DNA of 64,000 bases from Arachidicoccus sp. (GTDB lineage Bacteria > Bacteroidota > Bacteroidia > Chitinophagales > Chitinophagaceae). Under the pieces are notes generated by a model. The model was given only the letters and a program-made list of their open reading frames with translations. It was not told where the DNA came from and ran no database searches. Numbering within the stretch: position 1 is the first letter of the stretch; each line of letters begins with the position of its first letter. Positions 8,553 through 17,521 of this stretch are shown here, piece after piece. The stretch spans positions 124,001 through 188,000 of the forward strand of contig JAPWKH010000008.1 of NCBI GenBank assembly GCA_028283605.1. Direction: 5' to 3'. The position numbers and the translations under genes were made by a program.

Positions 8553-9884
8553 ATGAAACTCTGGCAAAAAAATACGGCATCATTAAAAGAAGTTGAAAAT
8601 TTTACGGTGGGAAAAGACCGCGAACTCGATGTATTGCTCGCGCCTTTTGATGTACTTGGCAATATGGCGCATGCGGAAATGCTTTCGACGATTGGATTAT
8701 TGACGATTGATGAAAAAAATGATTTGTTGAATGAATTGAAAAACATTTATGCGACTACACAGAACGGAACATTTGTAATTGAAGAGGGCATTGAAGATGT
8801 GCATTCGCAAGTGGAATATTTGCTGACTAAAAAACTCGGCGATACAGGAAAGAAAATTCATTCCGCGCGCAGCCGCAATGATCAGGTTTTGGTGGATATA
8901 AAATTGTATTTGCGCAGCGAAATTGAAACAACCGTAAACGCGGTAAAGCCATTATTCGATCTACTGATTGAAAAAAGCAATCAATATAAAAATGTGCTAT
9001 TGCCCGGCTATACACATTTGCAAATTGCCATGCCTTCCTCTTTCGGATTGTGGCTCGGCGCTTATGCGGAAAGTCTTGTGGATGATTTAACGGTTTTGCA
9101 ATCGGCTTATGAAGTAGTGAATAAGAATCCTTTGGGTTCGGCTGCGGGCTATGGTTCTTCGTTTCCGATAAACAGAACTTTGACAACAAAATTATTGGGC
9201 TTTGCCGATTTGAATTATAATGTAGTGTATGCTCAAATGGGACGCGGGAAAGCGGAAAGAATCACTGCGCAAGCGCTGGCAAATATTGCCGAAACAATCG
9301 GACGATTATCCATGGATGCAACTTTATATTTATCCCAAAATTTTTCTTTTATTTCTTTCCCTCCGGAATTGACGACGGGCAGCAGCATTATGCCGCACAA
9401 AAAAAATCCTGATGTTTTTGAAATTGTGCGCGGCTATTGCAACCGGCTGAAAGCTTTGCCCAATGAGATTTTGATGATGACTTCAAATCTTCCGTCCGGT
9501 TATCATCGCGAGTTGCAATTGTTGAAAGAGCATTTATTTCCTGCATTTAAAACATTAAGAGATTGCATTGAAATGGTTGGTTTGATGCTGAGCAATATGG
9601 AAGTAAAACAAAATATTGTAGAAGACGAAAAATATAAATATATATTCAGTGTAGAAGAAGTAAACAAATTGGTATTAAGCGGTGTTCCTTTCCGCGATGC
9701 TTATAAACAAGTTGGCTTAGCGATAGAAGATGGCAAGTTTGATTATTCAACCAAAGTCAATCATACGCACGAAGGCAGTATCGGTAATTTGATGAACGAT
9801 AAAATCGAAACCAATATGAATAATGTGGTTGAGCGTTTCGATTTTGAAACATATCACAAAGCAATTGAGAAATTGATAAAATAG
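8553..9884 (+). CDS. argH: Argininosuccinate lyase
   Basis: The 443-residue enzyme cleaves argininosuccinate to arginine and fumarate, the last step of arginine synthesis. The fumarase/aspartase superfamily signature Gly-Ser-Ser-Ile-Met-Pro-His-Lys-Lys-Asn-Pro-Asp lies at about residue 278. The N-terminal Ser-Arg-Asn-Asp-Gln-Val segment and the Thr-His-Leu-Gln substrate-binding stretch are present. Length is normal. No other arg genes are adjacent. It converges on the DUF3857 gene with only six bases between the stop codons. Confidence 0.95.
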   Translation: MKLWQKNTASLKEVENFTVGKDRELDVLLAPFDVLGNMAHAEMLSTIGLLTIDEKNDLLNELKNIYATTQNGTFVIEEGIEDVHSQVEYLLTKKLGDTGKKIHSARSRNDQVLVDIKLYLRSEIETTVNAVKPLFDLLIEKSNQYKNVLLPGYTHLQIAMPSSFGLWLGAYAESLVDDLTVLQSAYEVVNKNPLGSAAGYGSSFPINRTLTTKLLGFADLNYNVVYAQMGRGKAERITAQALANIAETIGRLSMDATLYLSQNFSFISFPPELTTGSSIMPHKKNPDVFEIVRGYCNRLKALPNEILMMTSNLPSGYHRELQLLKEHLFPAFKTLRDCIEMVGLMLSNMEVKQNIVEDEKYKYIFSVEEVNKLVLSGVPFRDAYKQVGLAIEDGKFDYSTKVNHTHEGSIGNLMNDKIETNMNNVVERFDFETYHKAIEKLIK

Positions 9885-9890
9885 ATTGAA

Positions 9891-11820
9891 TTACTCATCT
9901 TCTTTGATCAACACAATTTTTTCGTCCAGATCGTCCAAAACTTTTGCGGCAAATTTTGATAACTTGTTGTAATCGGAAGCTGACGCCACTTTTTTATTAA
10001 CGGAAAACTTTGTGATTACAGTAATTATATGCGCAGCAATATCTGATATATAAATGCTTGCGTAAGAAGTATAAGGCGTTTCTAAAACTTTATTTGTCGG
10101 CATATCCTCAACCTTATAGCCTGCAGGATAATGTAATATTGTAGTATCCGTTTTCTGATACGGATAATCAAAATAATAATCTTGTTTTCTTGCCGTATCT
10201 TCCGGAAGGTATTCTCTGAATATTTCATACAACCGTGAGGGGATAAACACTTTTGTGCCGGAAGTAAAATCCGGCAATTGACTATAATTTAATTTCAAAT
10301 TATATTGAAACGGATTTTGGAATTTATCTCCCAAAGAAACTTGCAGAGAATCCGCTTGTTTGAATTTCATCATATCGAAAATATAAGACCTTTTTCCTTC
10401 TTCGGACGCATTGTACAAATAGCTGTAAGAAATGAATTTCATTTCTCCTTTTACATTTATAGTTGAATGCGCAATTGCGCTTCCGTCCTTGTCCATATCA
10501 ATTACTGTTTTTACGCTTCGCGTATTATCTTCGGCTTTATCTTCCGGCGTTCTTACCAGCTCTCCTCCGTTTTCCGTAACCAAAAGCGCAGGATGATCTT
10601 TTGTTTCTGCATATAATTCTCCGAAGGAACAAACAACGCCTGAAACGGTACTTGTACATTCGACCCATATACTGTCTTTTTGTTGCGGAATACACAGCAG
10701 CACATGATTAAAAGCATTGATAGTAAAATCTTTTTCGATAGGCAATGTCAGTTCTCCCGAATGATTAATCACCGGATAACTTTTAATGCCGACTGCACTT
10801 AATGCGGCTTGCATATAATTTACCAATGCTTTGCAATCGCCGTATTTCTTAATATTTACAAAAGATGCAGCAAATGGTTTCCATCCTCCGATGCCTAACT
10901 GTATGCTTACATACCGCATATTGTTTTGCAAATAATGATAAATGGTTTCTGCTTTTTCCATGCCTGTTGTTTTCCCGCTTACAAGATTTTGATAAAAAGC
11001 CTGCTCCTGTGGAGACAAAGTATTTGTAGTACTGATTAAATTTTCGTACCATTTTCCCAAGCCCTTCCATGTACGCATATCTCCGTTATACTCATCCATA
11101 CGAAATTGATTGGGCGCTAATATTATTATTGGAAGGTGTAAATAAGACGGCCCGGCATTATTATCGATTTTTTTGGCTTTTACATTTTTTATATTCCACA
11201 CATAATTTATTTCAGAAGCATTGTCGCTCTTTAAACAATTGTCTTGAAAATTCAATGTCTTATACCGAAGACCTATATTTTTTGGAACGCTTACCTGCAT
11301 GGAATAATTTTCTACAGATTGATTTTCTCTTTGTATATAACCTTACTGGATAATTTAATATCCCCGAAAATTTTTCGGTATAATTCACTTCTATGGTAAT
11401 AGGATAAACTGTGGGCGTTACGGAAAAAGAATAAAATTTGCCATCGTCCACAAATTCGCCTCCGTAATTATTTAATGTCATATCTTTCAAAGAATATGTT
11501 TTCAGCTTCGTTCCATTGGAGTCATATACAACAACGGAGGCATCGGTAAGCTTATCGAATCTGGAAGTATGATCTGAAAAAGTAAGATAGCGTTTTGCTT
11601 TGGCGTTGAGAATGGTTATAACAGAATGATCGTTGTAAACAGCATCGCCTGCATCTTTTACCATGAACTGTTCCGACTCTTCGCGTACTACAGAATTGGC
11701 GTTTTCACGCAATAACGACGGAATATTTTTCGTTGCATATTTTAAATCCTGTGAAAAAAGATTCAGGGAAATAAAAAGCAATAATCCAGATATAAATATT
11801 GATCGTATAGTTTTTGGCAT
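9891..11820 (-). pseudogene. DUF3857/transglutaminase-like exported protein, frameshifted
   Basis: Two overlapping minus-strand frames make up one gene. The upstream frame (start ATG 11820, preferred over 11841 because it begins a clean signal peptide ending Leu-Phe-Ser-Gln) encodes the N-terminal half of DUF3857 up to Gly-Ile-Leu-Asn-Tyr-Pro. The homologous continuation (Tyr-Ile-Gln-Arg-Glu-Asn-Gln-Ser-Val-Glu-Asn) is in the next frame. It runs through the rest of DUF3857, a transglutaminase-like core (Lys-Tyr-Gly-Asp-Cys-Lys-Ala-Leu, then Asn-His-Val-Leu-Leu) and a C-terminal domain. The break lies at about 11338-11352. Removing one base in the AGTAAGG stretch restores the frame, so this is either a recent mutation or an assembly error. 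The intact protein would be about 645 residues and periplasmic. Its function in Bacteroidota is poorly known. Confidence 0.75.
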
Positions 11821-11849
11821 AAAACAATTATAATAATTCAAATTGCTAT

Positions 11850-12116
11850 TTATAATGTAAGCCTGTTAAAGGTACAAGCGATAATGAACATCAATATTTT
11901 CAACAGAAAGCCTTTAAAAGTTAAGGCGTATATCTTTCTTAGGAACAGATTCCTGATTTCACTAAATGTTTTTTCAATTCTTTTTCTACTATGTTCTTTC
12001 AAAAATCTCATACAAGATTCATCCTTTCTTTTACTGTCGGATTTTCTATTGATGATTCTTAAATGAATATTTTCTGCTGCGAACATAAGGGAAATATAGA
12101 TTCCATAAAGCAACAA
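11850..12116 (-). pseudogene. IS982-type transposase, C-terminal remnant (minus strand)
   Basis: The frame encodes a run including Ser-Arg-Lys-Arg-Ile-Glu-Lys-Thr-Phe-Ser-Glu-Ile, then Leu-Arg-Lys-Ile-Tyr-Ala-Leu-Thr-Phe-Lys-Gly-Phe-Leu-Leu-Lys-Ile. This is the usual C-terminal pattern of IS982-like DDE transposases, where a Lys/Arg-Arg-Ile-Glu precedes Thr-Phe-Ser and His-Ala-Val-Thr-x-Lys-Gly-Phe. The upstream catalytic two thirds of the gene are missing, and the ATG used by the open frame is probably chance. It lies directly upstream of the DUF3857 gene. Confidence 0.6.
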
Positions 12117-12194
12117 TGGGATTTATATTATTCCATCGTAAAAAATGAGTGTAACTCATCACAGGTATTTGCAGTAATATGAAAAAATAAACTG

Positions 12195-12323
12195 ATGAAT
12201 ATGACACAAAAATTATTGCTCAAAAAACGCGGCATTATTGAATTGATCAACGATATTCTGAAAACTGTTTCTGATATAGCAGCACACTGTTCAATGAAGG
12301 TTATTTTACATTGTACGAATTAG
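12195..12323 (+). pseudogene. IS982-type transposase fragment (first plus-strand copy)
   Basis: The 42-residue frame contains Lys-Leu-Leu-Leu-Lys-Lys-Arg-Gly-Ile-Ile-Glu-Leu-Ile-Asn-Asp-Ile-Leu-Lys. This aligns by eye with the Arg-Lys-Arg-x-Ile-Glu-x-Val-Asn-Asp-x-Leu-Lys-Asn element near the end of IS982 transposases. It is truncated on both sides and overlaps the start of the next fragment. Confidence 0.5.
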
Positions 12324-12594
12324 GCAAAATTATTACCAAAATAAAGAAGAATATGAAGAATGCTATGATGCTGCTCAAAGATAAAATCATGCCCATGAAA
12401 AGAGCCTTAATCGAAAGCGTAAATAATAAATTGAAGAATATCTGCCAAATAGAACACATACAAGACACAGAAGCTTTGAGAATTTCATCGTTAATATGCT
12501 CTCAGATCTTGCATCTGGTTCATTCTTCGATAAAAGACCTTCTGTCAGTCTCAAACCTGAATTCCTTGATGAAAGCAAACTTATTGCTACTTAA
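12275..12594 (+). pseudogene. IS982-type transposase fragment, frameshifted (second plus-strand copy)
   Basis: The first part reads Ile-Thr-Lys-Ile-Lys-Lys-Asn-Met-Lys-Asn, then Lys-Arg-Ala-Leu-Ile-Glu-Ser-Val-Asn-Asn-Lys-Leu-Lys-Asn-Ile-Cys-Gln-Ile-Glu-His, a hallmark of IS982 family transposases. After this the expected Thr-Arg-His-Arg-Ser-Phe-Glu-Asn-Phe continues one frame over, ending at a TAA at 12592-12594. The single-base slip is at about 12460. The N-terminal catalytic region is absent. Together with the two preceding fragments this marks a graveyard of repeated IS982 insertion; I could not delimit terminal repeats. Confidence 0.75.
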
Positions 12595-12696
12595 ATCGAA
12601 CTCACATTAAATTAATTTGCAAAATTTTTTATTGCAATTGCACTGCTTCTTACGTTTGAAATCATACATTTATTCTGTTGATATAAAAACTGAAAA

Positions 12697-13716
12697 ATGT
12701 TGTTTTCCCACTTACAAATAGATCCGTACGCTGCCACTCCAAAATATTCGCAACTTGCAAATGCCATTCTTTCCGGCATTGAAGAAGGAGAACTCAGGTA
12801 TAACGATTTGCTGCCATCGATCAATGAATTAAGTGCAGAGCTGGATATTTCAAGAGATACCGTTGAGAGATGTTATAAGTATTTAAAACAACAAAAAATA
12901 ATTGATTCCGTACCCGGCAAAGGCTATTATATAAAATCAAAAGAAAATAAAAAAAGGCTAAAGATATTTTTACTGTTCAATAAGCTAAGCACGCATAAAA
13001 AAATTATTTATGATTCTTTCATTGAAACACTCGGTTCGGAAGCCATTGTTGATTTTTATATTTATAACAACGACTACAAACTTTTTGAAAAAATTATTAC
13101 TGAAAGAAAGGAGGGGTATACGCACTATGTGATAATTCCGCACTTTATCGAAGGGAGCAATTATGCTCATAATTTGATCAATACATTACCTAAAGAAAAA
13201 CTATTGCTGCTTGATAAAAAATTGTCTTTTATTGTAGGAAATTATGCCTCTGTATACCAGCGTTTTGAAGATGATATTTATGAAGCGCTGGAGCAGGCAC
13301 TGGAACGCCTTGGTAAATACAAAATGCTCAGGTTGATATTTCCCAAAGAAAGCTATTATCCCAAAGAAATTGTAAGCGGTTTTTTGCGCTTCTGCCACCA
13401 ATACACATTTAATTATACAGTTTCAGATAAATTCAATGAGAAAGATTTGGAAAAAGGAAGTGTTTATATAACTGTACTGGAAGACGACCTTGTATCATTA
13501 ATCGAAAAAATAAAAGACAGTAAATTAAAAATAGGAAAAGATGTAGGCGTAATATCATACAATGAAACTCCGTTAAAAAGAATCATTATGAATGGAATTA
13601 CAACGATTTCAACCGATTTTAAGCAAATGGGAATAGAAACTGCAAAAATGATTATTAATAATGAAATTAAATCTGTGGAAATACCTTTTAATATCTTCCT
13701 GAGAGATTCTTTATAG
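12697..13716 (+). CDS. GntR-family regulator with LacI-type sensor domain
   Basis: The 339-residue protein has an N-terminal winged helix (about 8-75). The GntR signature includes Leu-Pro-Ser-Ile-Asn-Glu-Leu-Ser-Ala-Glu-Leu and Ile-Ser-Arg-Asp-Thr-Val-Glu-Arg-Cys-Tyr-Lys-Tyr-Leu. It is followed by about 250 residues resembling a periplasmic-binding (LacI/GalR) sensor. This GntR+LacI architecture is common in Bacteroidota, where such proteins sense sugars and usually sit beside the catabolic genes they control. No sugar genes adjoin it, so the target is unknown. It lies just after the IS982 remnants, and insertion or loss may have separated it from its original partners. Confidence 0.85.
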   Translation: MLFSHLQIDPYAATPKYSQLANAILSGIEEGELRYNDLLPSINELSAELDISRDTVERCYKYLKQQKIIDSVPGKGYYIKSKENKKRLKIFLLFNKLSTHKKIIYDSFIETLGSEAIVDFYIYNNDYKLFEKIITERKEGYTHYVIIPHFIEGSNYAHNLINTLPKEKLLLLDKKLSFIVGNYASVYQRFEDDIYEALEQALERLGKYKMLRLIFPKESYYPKEIVSGFLRFCHQYTFNYTVSDKFNEKDLEKGSVYITVLEDDLVSLIEKIKDSKLKIGKDVGVISYNETPLKRIIMNGITTISTDFKQMGIETAKMIINNEIKSVEIPFNIFLRDSL

Positions 13717-13720
13717 CAAA

Positions 13721-14119
13721 TTACAAATCTGAAATCTGTGCTCCCTTTTTTTCAGGGAACATTCTCCTGCACAATTTGAAATTAATATAATGGGACAACA
13801 CAATTAATACAACTGCAGGGATTAATAATATAACGGAGTATTGATGCCATACTTCTTTTGCCAACAGAAAAAACATACCCGAAAAAAATAAGATAAACGG
13901 TACAATATTTTTGTGATGTTTCTTGTAGCCGTGCGAAAGCGCATACGCACCAATAGCACATGCAAGCCCTATCATAAAAAACTCAAAACCTTTATTATCC
14001 ACAATATTAATACCGAATACAGGCAATGAACTCAATACCAATGGGAGCAATGCACAATGTATTGCACATGCCAGCGAAGCGCCTATGCCCAATGCATCCC
14101 AATTAATCTTTAATTTCAT
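13721..14119 (-). CDS. MerC-like small membrane protein
   Basis: The 132-residue protein has four hydrophobic segments. A Cys-Ala-Ile-His-Cys-Ala-Leu-Leu-Pro motif in the first helix is the metal-binding pattern of MerC-domain proteins. MerC imports Hg(II) in mercury operons, but the Bacteroidota homologues lack other mer genes and are more likely linked to metal homeostasis. It is divergent from the SCO gene. The intergenic region has a good promoter for this gene whose -33 box is overlapped by a palindrome, and a Fur-family regulator gene lies two genes away on the other strand. Confidence 0.75.
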   Translation of the reverse strand: MKLKINWDALGIGASLACAIHCALLPLVLSSLPVFGINIVDNKGFEFFMIGLACAIGAYALSHGYKKHHKNIVPFILFFSGMFFLLAKEVWHQYSVILLIPAVVLIVLSHYINFKLCRRMFPEKKGAQISDL

Positions 14120-14194
14120 CTGTTTAATTTTATCTTTTTAATTGTCGGATAGAATGCTCCCTATAATTCTGCTTGTGAGCGAACAATTAAAATG

Positions 14195-14235
14195 CAAATA
14201 TAAAATAAAGAATTATAGTATGCAACTAAGTTGCA
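14195..14235 (-). promoter_or_regulatory. MerC-gene promoter with an overlapping operator-like palindrome
   Basis: On the minus strand TATATTTG (14202-14195) matches the Bacteroidota -7 box exactly. TTG at 14225-14223 lies 20 bases upstream as a -33 element. The palindrome TGCAAC-TAA-GTTGCA (14221-14235) covers this -33 box, so a bound dimer would block the promoter. The half-site spacing suits a Fur-family dimer such as the one encoded at 15002-15418. Binding is inferred. Confidence 0.6.
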
Positions 14236-14300
14236 AATTTCATTGTTAAGGCTTTCCCAAGTGATTATTGCAAAAAATCAAACTGTTGTAACTTTACAAG

Positions 14301-14963
14301 ATGAATCTCAAAAAAATATTTTTCTATATTGGGTTTTTCGTGCTCGTGATTATCGGTTTTTTGTTTTTGACATTTGCCGGAACAGATAAATGGAAAACAA
14401 GATTACCCACATTAAATGCTGTGCAACCTTTTAGTTTCATCAATCAGGACAATAAAACATTTACGCAGGAAGATGTAAAAGGTAAAGTGTATGTTACGGA
14501 TTATTTCTTCACCACTTGCCATGGTATTTGCCCAAGCCTGACGAATAATATGAAGAAGATATATGAAGCATTTAAAGACGACCCGGATTTTATGATAGTG
14601 TCGCACACTTGCCTGCCGGAAGTTGATTCTGCAGTAGAGTTAAAGCATTATGCCGATTCAATCGGTGTAGATACAAAAAAATGGATCTTTGTAACAGGAA
14701 GTAAAATAGATTTATATAACGCTGCAAGAGACAGCTATCTGCTGGACGATAAAAAGAATGCGGTAGGCAATATTAATGACCAGTTTATACATACGCAATT
14801 CTTCGCACTTGTAGATAAAAACGGAAACGTGCGGGGAGAAATTTTTGACGGTTTAAAAGAAGAAGACCTTGCTAAATTGAAAGAAGATATTTCAATTTTA
14901 TTGAAAGAAAAACAAGGAACAAGTTCTAATTTTGCAAATAACATTTTTGGAAATAACATGTAG
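14301..14963 (+). CDS. SCO family copper-binding protein
   Basis: The 220-residue thioredoxin-fold protein is anchored by an N-terminal membrane helix (about 7-26). The copper-binding Cys-His-Gly-Ile-Cys-Pro is at residues 73-78, and the third ligand His is at about 164 (Phe-Ile-His-Thr-Gln). SCO proteins deliver copper to the CuA site of cytochrome c oxidase or act as thiol-disulfide reductases; all three copper ligands are present. It lies 12 bases downstream of a TAACTTTA box, a near match to the -7 consensus, so the mRNA may be almost leaderless. It reads into the Fur-family gene 38 bases further on, a likely operon. Confidence 0.88.
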   Translation: MNLKKIFFYIGFFVLVIIGFLFLTFAGTDKWKTRLPTLNAVQPFSFINQDNKTFTQEDVKGKVYVTDYFFTTCHGICPSLTNNMKKIYEAFKDDPDFMIVSHTCLPEVDSAVELKHYADSIGVDTKKWIFVTGSKIDLYNAARDSYLLDDKKNAVGNINDQFIHTQFFALVDKNGNVRGEIFDGLKEEDLAKLKEDISILLKEKQGTSSNFANNIFGNNM

Positions 14964-15001
14964 CTGACTTTAAATTGTTTTTTCAAAATAAAGGAGGAAA
15001 T

Positions 15002-15418
15002 ATGAACGCGGTAATTGACATATTGAAAGAAAACAATCTTAGTATTACGGATGGAAGAAAACAAATATTGTCTTTGTTTCTAAAAACAGATGGTGCATTA
15101 TCACATGCCGATATTGAAAAAGAAGCCCATAAAAAATTGGACAGGATTACGATCTATCGCACACTTCAAACATTTGTAAATAAAGGTATTATCCATGTAA
15201 TACCTACCACAGATAATTCCATTTTATATGCCTTGTGCAGGGACGAATGCAGCGAAGGGCATCATCATGACAAACATGTACACTTCGTATGCAATGAATG
15301 TCATACAACGTATTGCCTCGAACAAATTGATGTGCCGCAAGTAAGCCTGCCGAAAGGATTTTCAGAAGTACAAACCGATGTAGTCGTAAACGGGTATTGT
15401 GCAAAATGTAAACCCTAG
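15002..15418 (+). CDS. Fur-family transcriptional regulator (Zur/Fur-like)
   Basis: The 138-residue protein has an N-terminal winged helix (about 1-75, with Asp-Arg-Ile-Thr-Ile-Tyr-Arg-Thr-Leu as the recognition segment). The dimerisation/metal domain has His-rich Gly-His-His-His-Asp-Lys-His-Val-His and structural Cys pairs at 97/100 and 133/136. The start is set at 15002 rather than the upstream in-frame ATG at 14975, because a strong Shine-Dalgarno sequence AAAGGAGGAAAT directly precedes it. Such a sequence is unusual in this window. The regulated metal cannot be read from sequence. The MerC/SCO context and the palindrome in the divergent promoter suggest metal-responsive autoregulation. 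Confidence 0.85.
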   Translation: MNAVIDILKENNLSITDGRKQILSLFLKTDGALSHADIEKEAHKKLDRITIYRTLQTFVNKGIIHVIPTTDNSILYALCRDECSEGHHHDKHVHFVCNECHTTYCLEQIDVPQVSLPKGFSEVQTDVVVNGYCAKCKP

Positions 15419-15453
15419 ATATAATTTAAATTGTAAGACTATAAAATATTTTC

Positions 15454-16215
15454 ATGAAAAGACTGATTGCCTTGGCTTTCTTATTGCCTGTTTATATTTG
15501 TAAAGCCCAGAATAATGGTAAAAGCAATACGCCAAGTGAAAAAGCAATAGCTTATTATACATCAAGAAAAAAAATCAGCATTCCGAATTATGACTATAGC
15601 AAAATTGAAAAGATTATAAATAAAATAAAACCCACCAGCGAAGAAGACGCTGACGGCGAAAATTATATACTAAACAGCAACATTTATAATCGCTTATCTC
15701 TCCGGGAAAAATTTACTTACAATATGATTCATCCCGAAAAATATGTTCAAAACTATGATTCGCCGCAAATAGAAGAGGATGCCGATAAAAAAATTTATGC
15801 TTATCCGCCCGAAGCATTTAATAACAGCTACTGGAGCAAAAGGCAAACCGATTTTTTTAAAAACAACAGAGATTCTATTCTTTTTTTAACGAAGGAATGT
15901 ATTGAAAATAATAACAGAATTGGCAGCAATTATAAACAGGTAATCATTGATCTTAATGCAATAGAATTAATACCTGTATTAATCAAAACTGTAAAAGAAA
16001 CAGAAACCGATCATGACATTCTCACGGTTTTAAATTTATTAATGAAATACGGAAATTACGTACCTTTTACAAAATCTCAGATGTATGAAACACTATATGG
16101 AAGCGACGATGCTTCCTCCGATTCTTTTATTTCTTTCAATAAAGAAAATGAAGATTTGATTTTAAAAAACGCGATGGATTTTTACAATGAAAATATTAAA
16201 AAACCTTCGGAATAA
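15454..16215 (+). CDS. Hypothetical exported protein
   Basis: I do not recognise this 253-residue protein. It has a signal peptide (Lys-Arg, then a hydrophobic stretch ending Cys-Lys-Ala-Gln at about 17-20). The mature chain is charged and Asn/Lys-rich with a run of acidic residues near 65 and no membrane segments. Predicted helices in the C-terminal half have repeat-like spacing. It follows the Fur-family gene by 35 bases on the same strand and may ride on that transcript, but nothing links it to metals. Confidence 0.6.
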   Translation: MKRLIALAFLLPVYICKAQNNGKSNTPSEKAIAYYTSRKKISIPNYDYSKIEKIINKIKPTSEEDADGENYILNSNIYNRLSLREKFTYNMIHPEKYVQNYDSPQIEEDADKKIYAYPPEAFNNSYWSKRQTDFFKNNRDSILFLTKECIENNNRIGSNYKQVIIDLNAIELIPVLIKTVKETETDHDILTVLNLLMKYGNYVPFTKSQMYETLYGSDDASSDSFISFNKENEDLILKNAMDFYNENIKKPSE

Positions 16216-16247
16216 GGTTATGTATAATGAATAAATCTTTAATTTAT

Positions 16248-17378
16248 TTATAGTAATTCCTTTAGCTTTTCAACCACAATATCTATTTCCTCTTTTGTAT
16301 TTTCTTTTGAAAAAGAAAATCGTATAGCTATTTCATTAGCATCCGGCTTGAATGCAGAAATTACATGCGACGCTTGATTAGCGCCGCTTGTACAAGCGCT
16401 TCCGCCAGATACACAAATATTATTTATGTCAAGATTTAGCAATATCATTTCTGATTTTTCTGTTTTTGAAAAGCCTACATTTAAAACGGTGTATAAGCTT
16501 TTACCCATCGGATCTCCGTTGAATACAACATTAGGAATTTCGGCAACAAGTTTGTCGTACATATATTTTTTTAACCCAAAAACATAAGCGCTGTCTTGTT
16601 CATAATTGTCCATTGCCAATTGCAATGCTTTTGCAAAGCCTACAATACCATAAATATTTTCAGTTCCGGCACGCATATCTCTTTCCTGTGAGCCGCCGCT
16701 GATAAATGGTTTTATTTTAATATTTTCATTTACATACAGAATGCCAACACCTTTAGGCCCGTGAAATTTATGTCCGGATCCATTTAAAAAATGAACTTTA
16801 ATATCCTTTACATTAATGGGATAATGGCCTACAGTCTGCACTGTATCGCAATGGAAAATGGCATTATATTTTTCACACAGTTCGCCTACTTTTTTTATAC
16901 TTAATAAATTGCCGATTTCATTATTCGCATGTAATAATGTTATTAAAGTTTTTTCGCTGCTGCCGGCCAATAATTCTTCAAGATTATCTATATCGATATG
17001 TCCGTTTGGCAATACTTTTACGTAACTTACTTTTGCTTCGCCGCGGTATTGCAACAAATCCACCGTATGCATGGTTGCATGATGTTCCGTTTTTGAAGTA
17101 ATGATATGCCTGCATTCCAAATCGCGTACAGAAGCCGTTATTGCTGTATTGGAACTTTCCGTGCCGCCGCTTGTAAAAAATATTTCGGAAGGGTGCGCAT
17201 TCAGAATTTTAGCTACCGACTTGCGTGCATTTTCTACAGCCAGTCTTGTTTCCCTGCCATAGCTGTATATTGATGACGGATTGCCGAAATGCGTGGTCAG
17301 ATAAGGCATCATTGCTTCTAATACTTCTTTGTCTAATGTAGTGGTAGCAGCGTTATCCAAATAAATTCTCTTGCTCAT
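16248..17378 (-). CDS. Cysteine desulfurase (NifS/IscS family)
   Basis: The 376-residue PLP-dependent enzyme removes sulfur from L-cysteine to form a persulfide for Fe-S clusters and thiolation. It has the N-terminal Asp-Asn-Ala-Ala-Thr-Thr, the Gly-Gly-Thr-Glu-Ser cofactor-binding stretch, and Ser-Gly-His-Lys-Phe-His-Gly-Pro-Lys-Gly with the PLP lysine at 204. The C-terminal Ser-Gly-Gly-Ser-Ala-Cys-Thr-Ser-Gly holds the persulfide cysteine. Length and the short active-site loop fit the IscS/NifS group rather than SufS. No iscU or sufE gene is adjacent; it is followed by a convergent hypothetical gene and lies 144 bases from lipB. Confidence 0.92.
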   Translation of the reverse strand: MSKRIYLDNAATTTLDKEVLEAMMPYLTTHFGNPSSIYSYGRETRLAVENARKSVAKILNAHPSEIFFTSGGTESSNTAITASVRDLECRHIITSKTEHHATMHTVDLLQYRGEAKVSYVKVLPNGHIDIDNLEELLAGSSEKTLITLLHANNEIGNLLSIKKVGELCEKYNAIFHCDTVQTVGHYPINVKDIKVHFLNGSGHKFHGPKGVGILYVNENIKIKPFISGGSQERDMRAGTENIYGIVGFAKALQLAMDNYEQDSAYVFGLKKYMYDKLVAEIPNVVFNGDPMGKSLYTVLNVGFSKTEKSEMILLNLDINNICVSGGSACTSGANQASHVISAFKPDANEIAIRFSFSKENTKEEIDIVVEKLKELL

Positions 17379-17521
17379 TATTCAAAATTATTAATACACA
17401 GGTCCTTTATAGTATAATTAAAAAAGCATACATCAGGAATATATATATGCAATTTGAGGTGCAAAGTTATGCGATAGTATTCTATTAATTGAGTGCACAA
17501 CCATTTTCGGTTGCTTGGAAT

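Noticed and set aside
9891-11841. Programmed -1/+1 frameshift in the DUF3857 gene
   Set aside because: No slippery heptamer or downstream pseudoknot at the break; mutation or assembly error is simpler.
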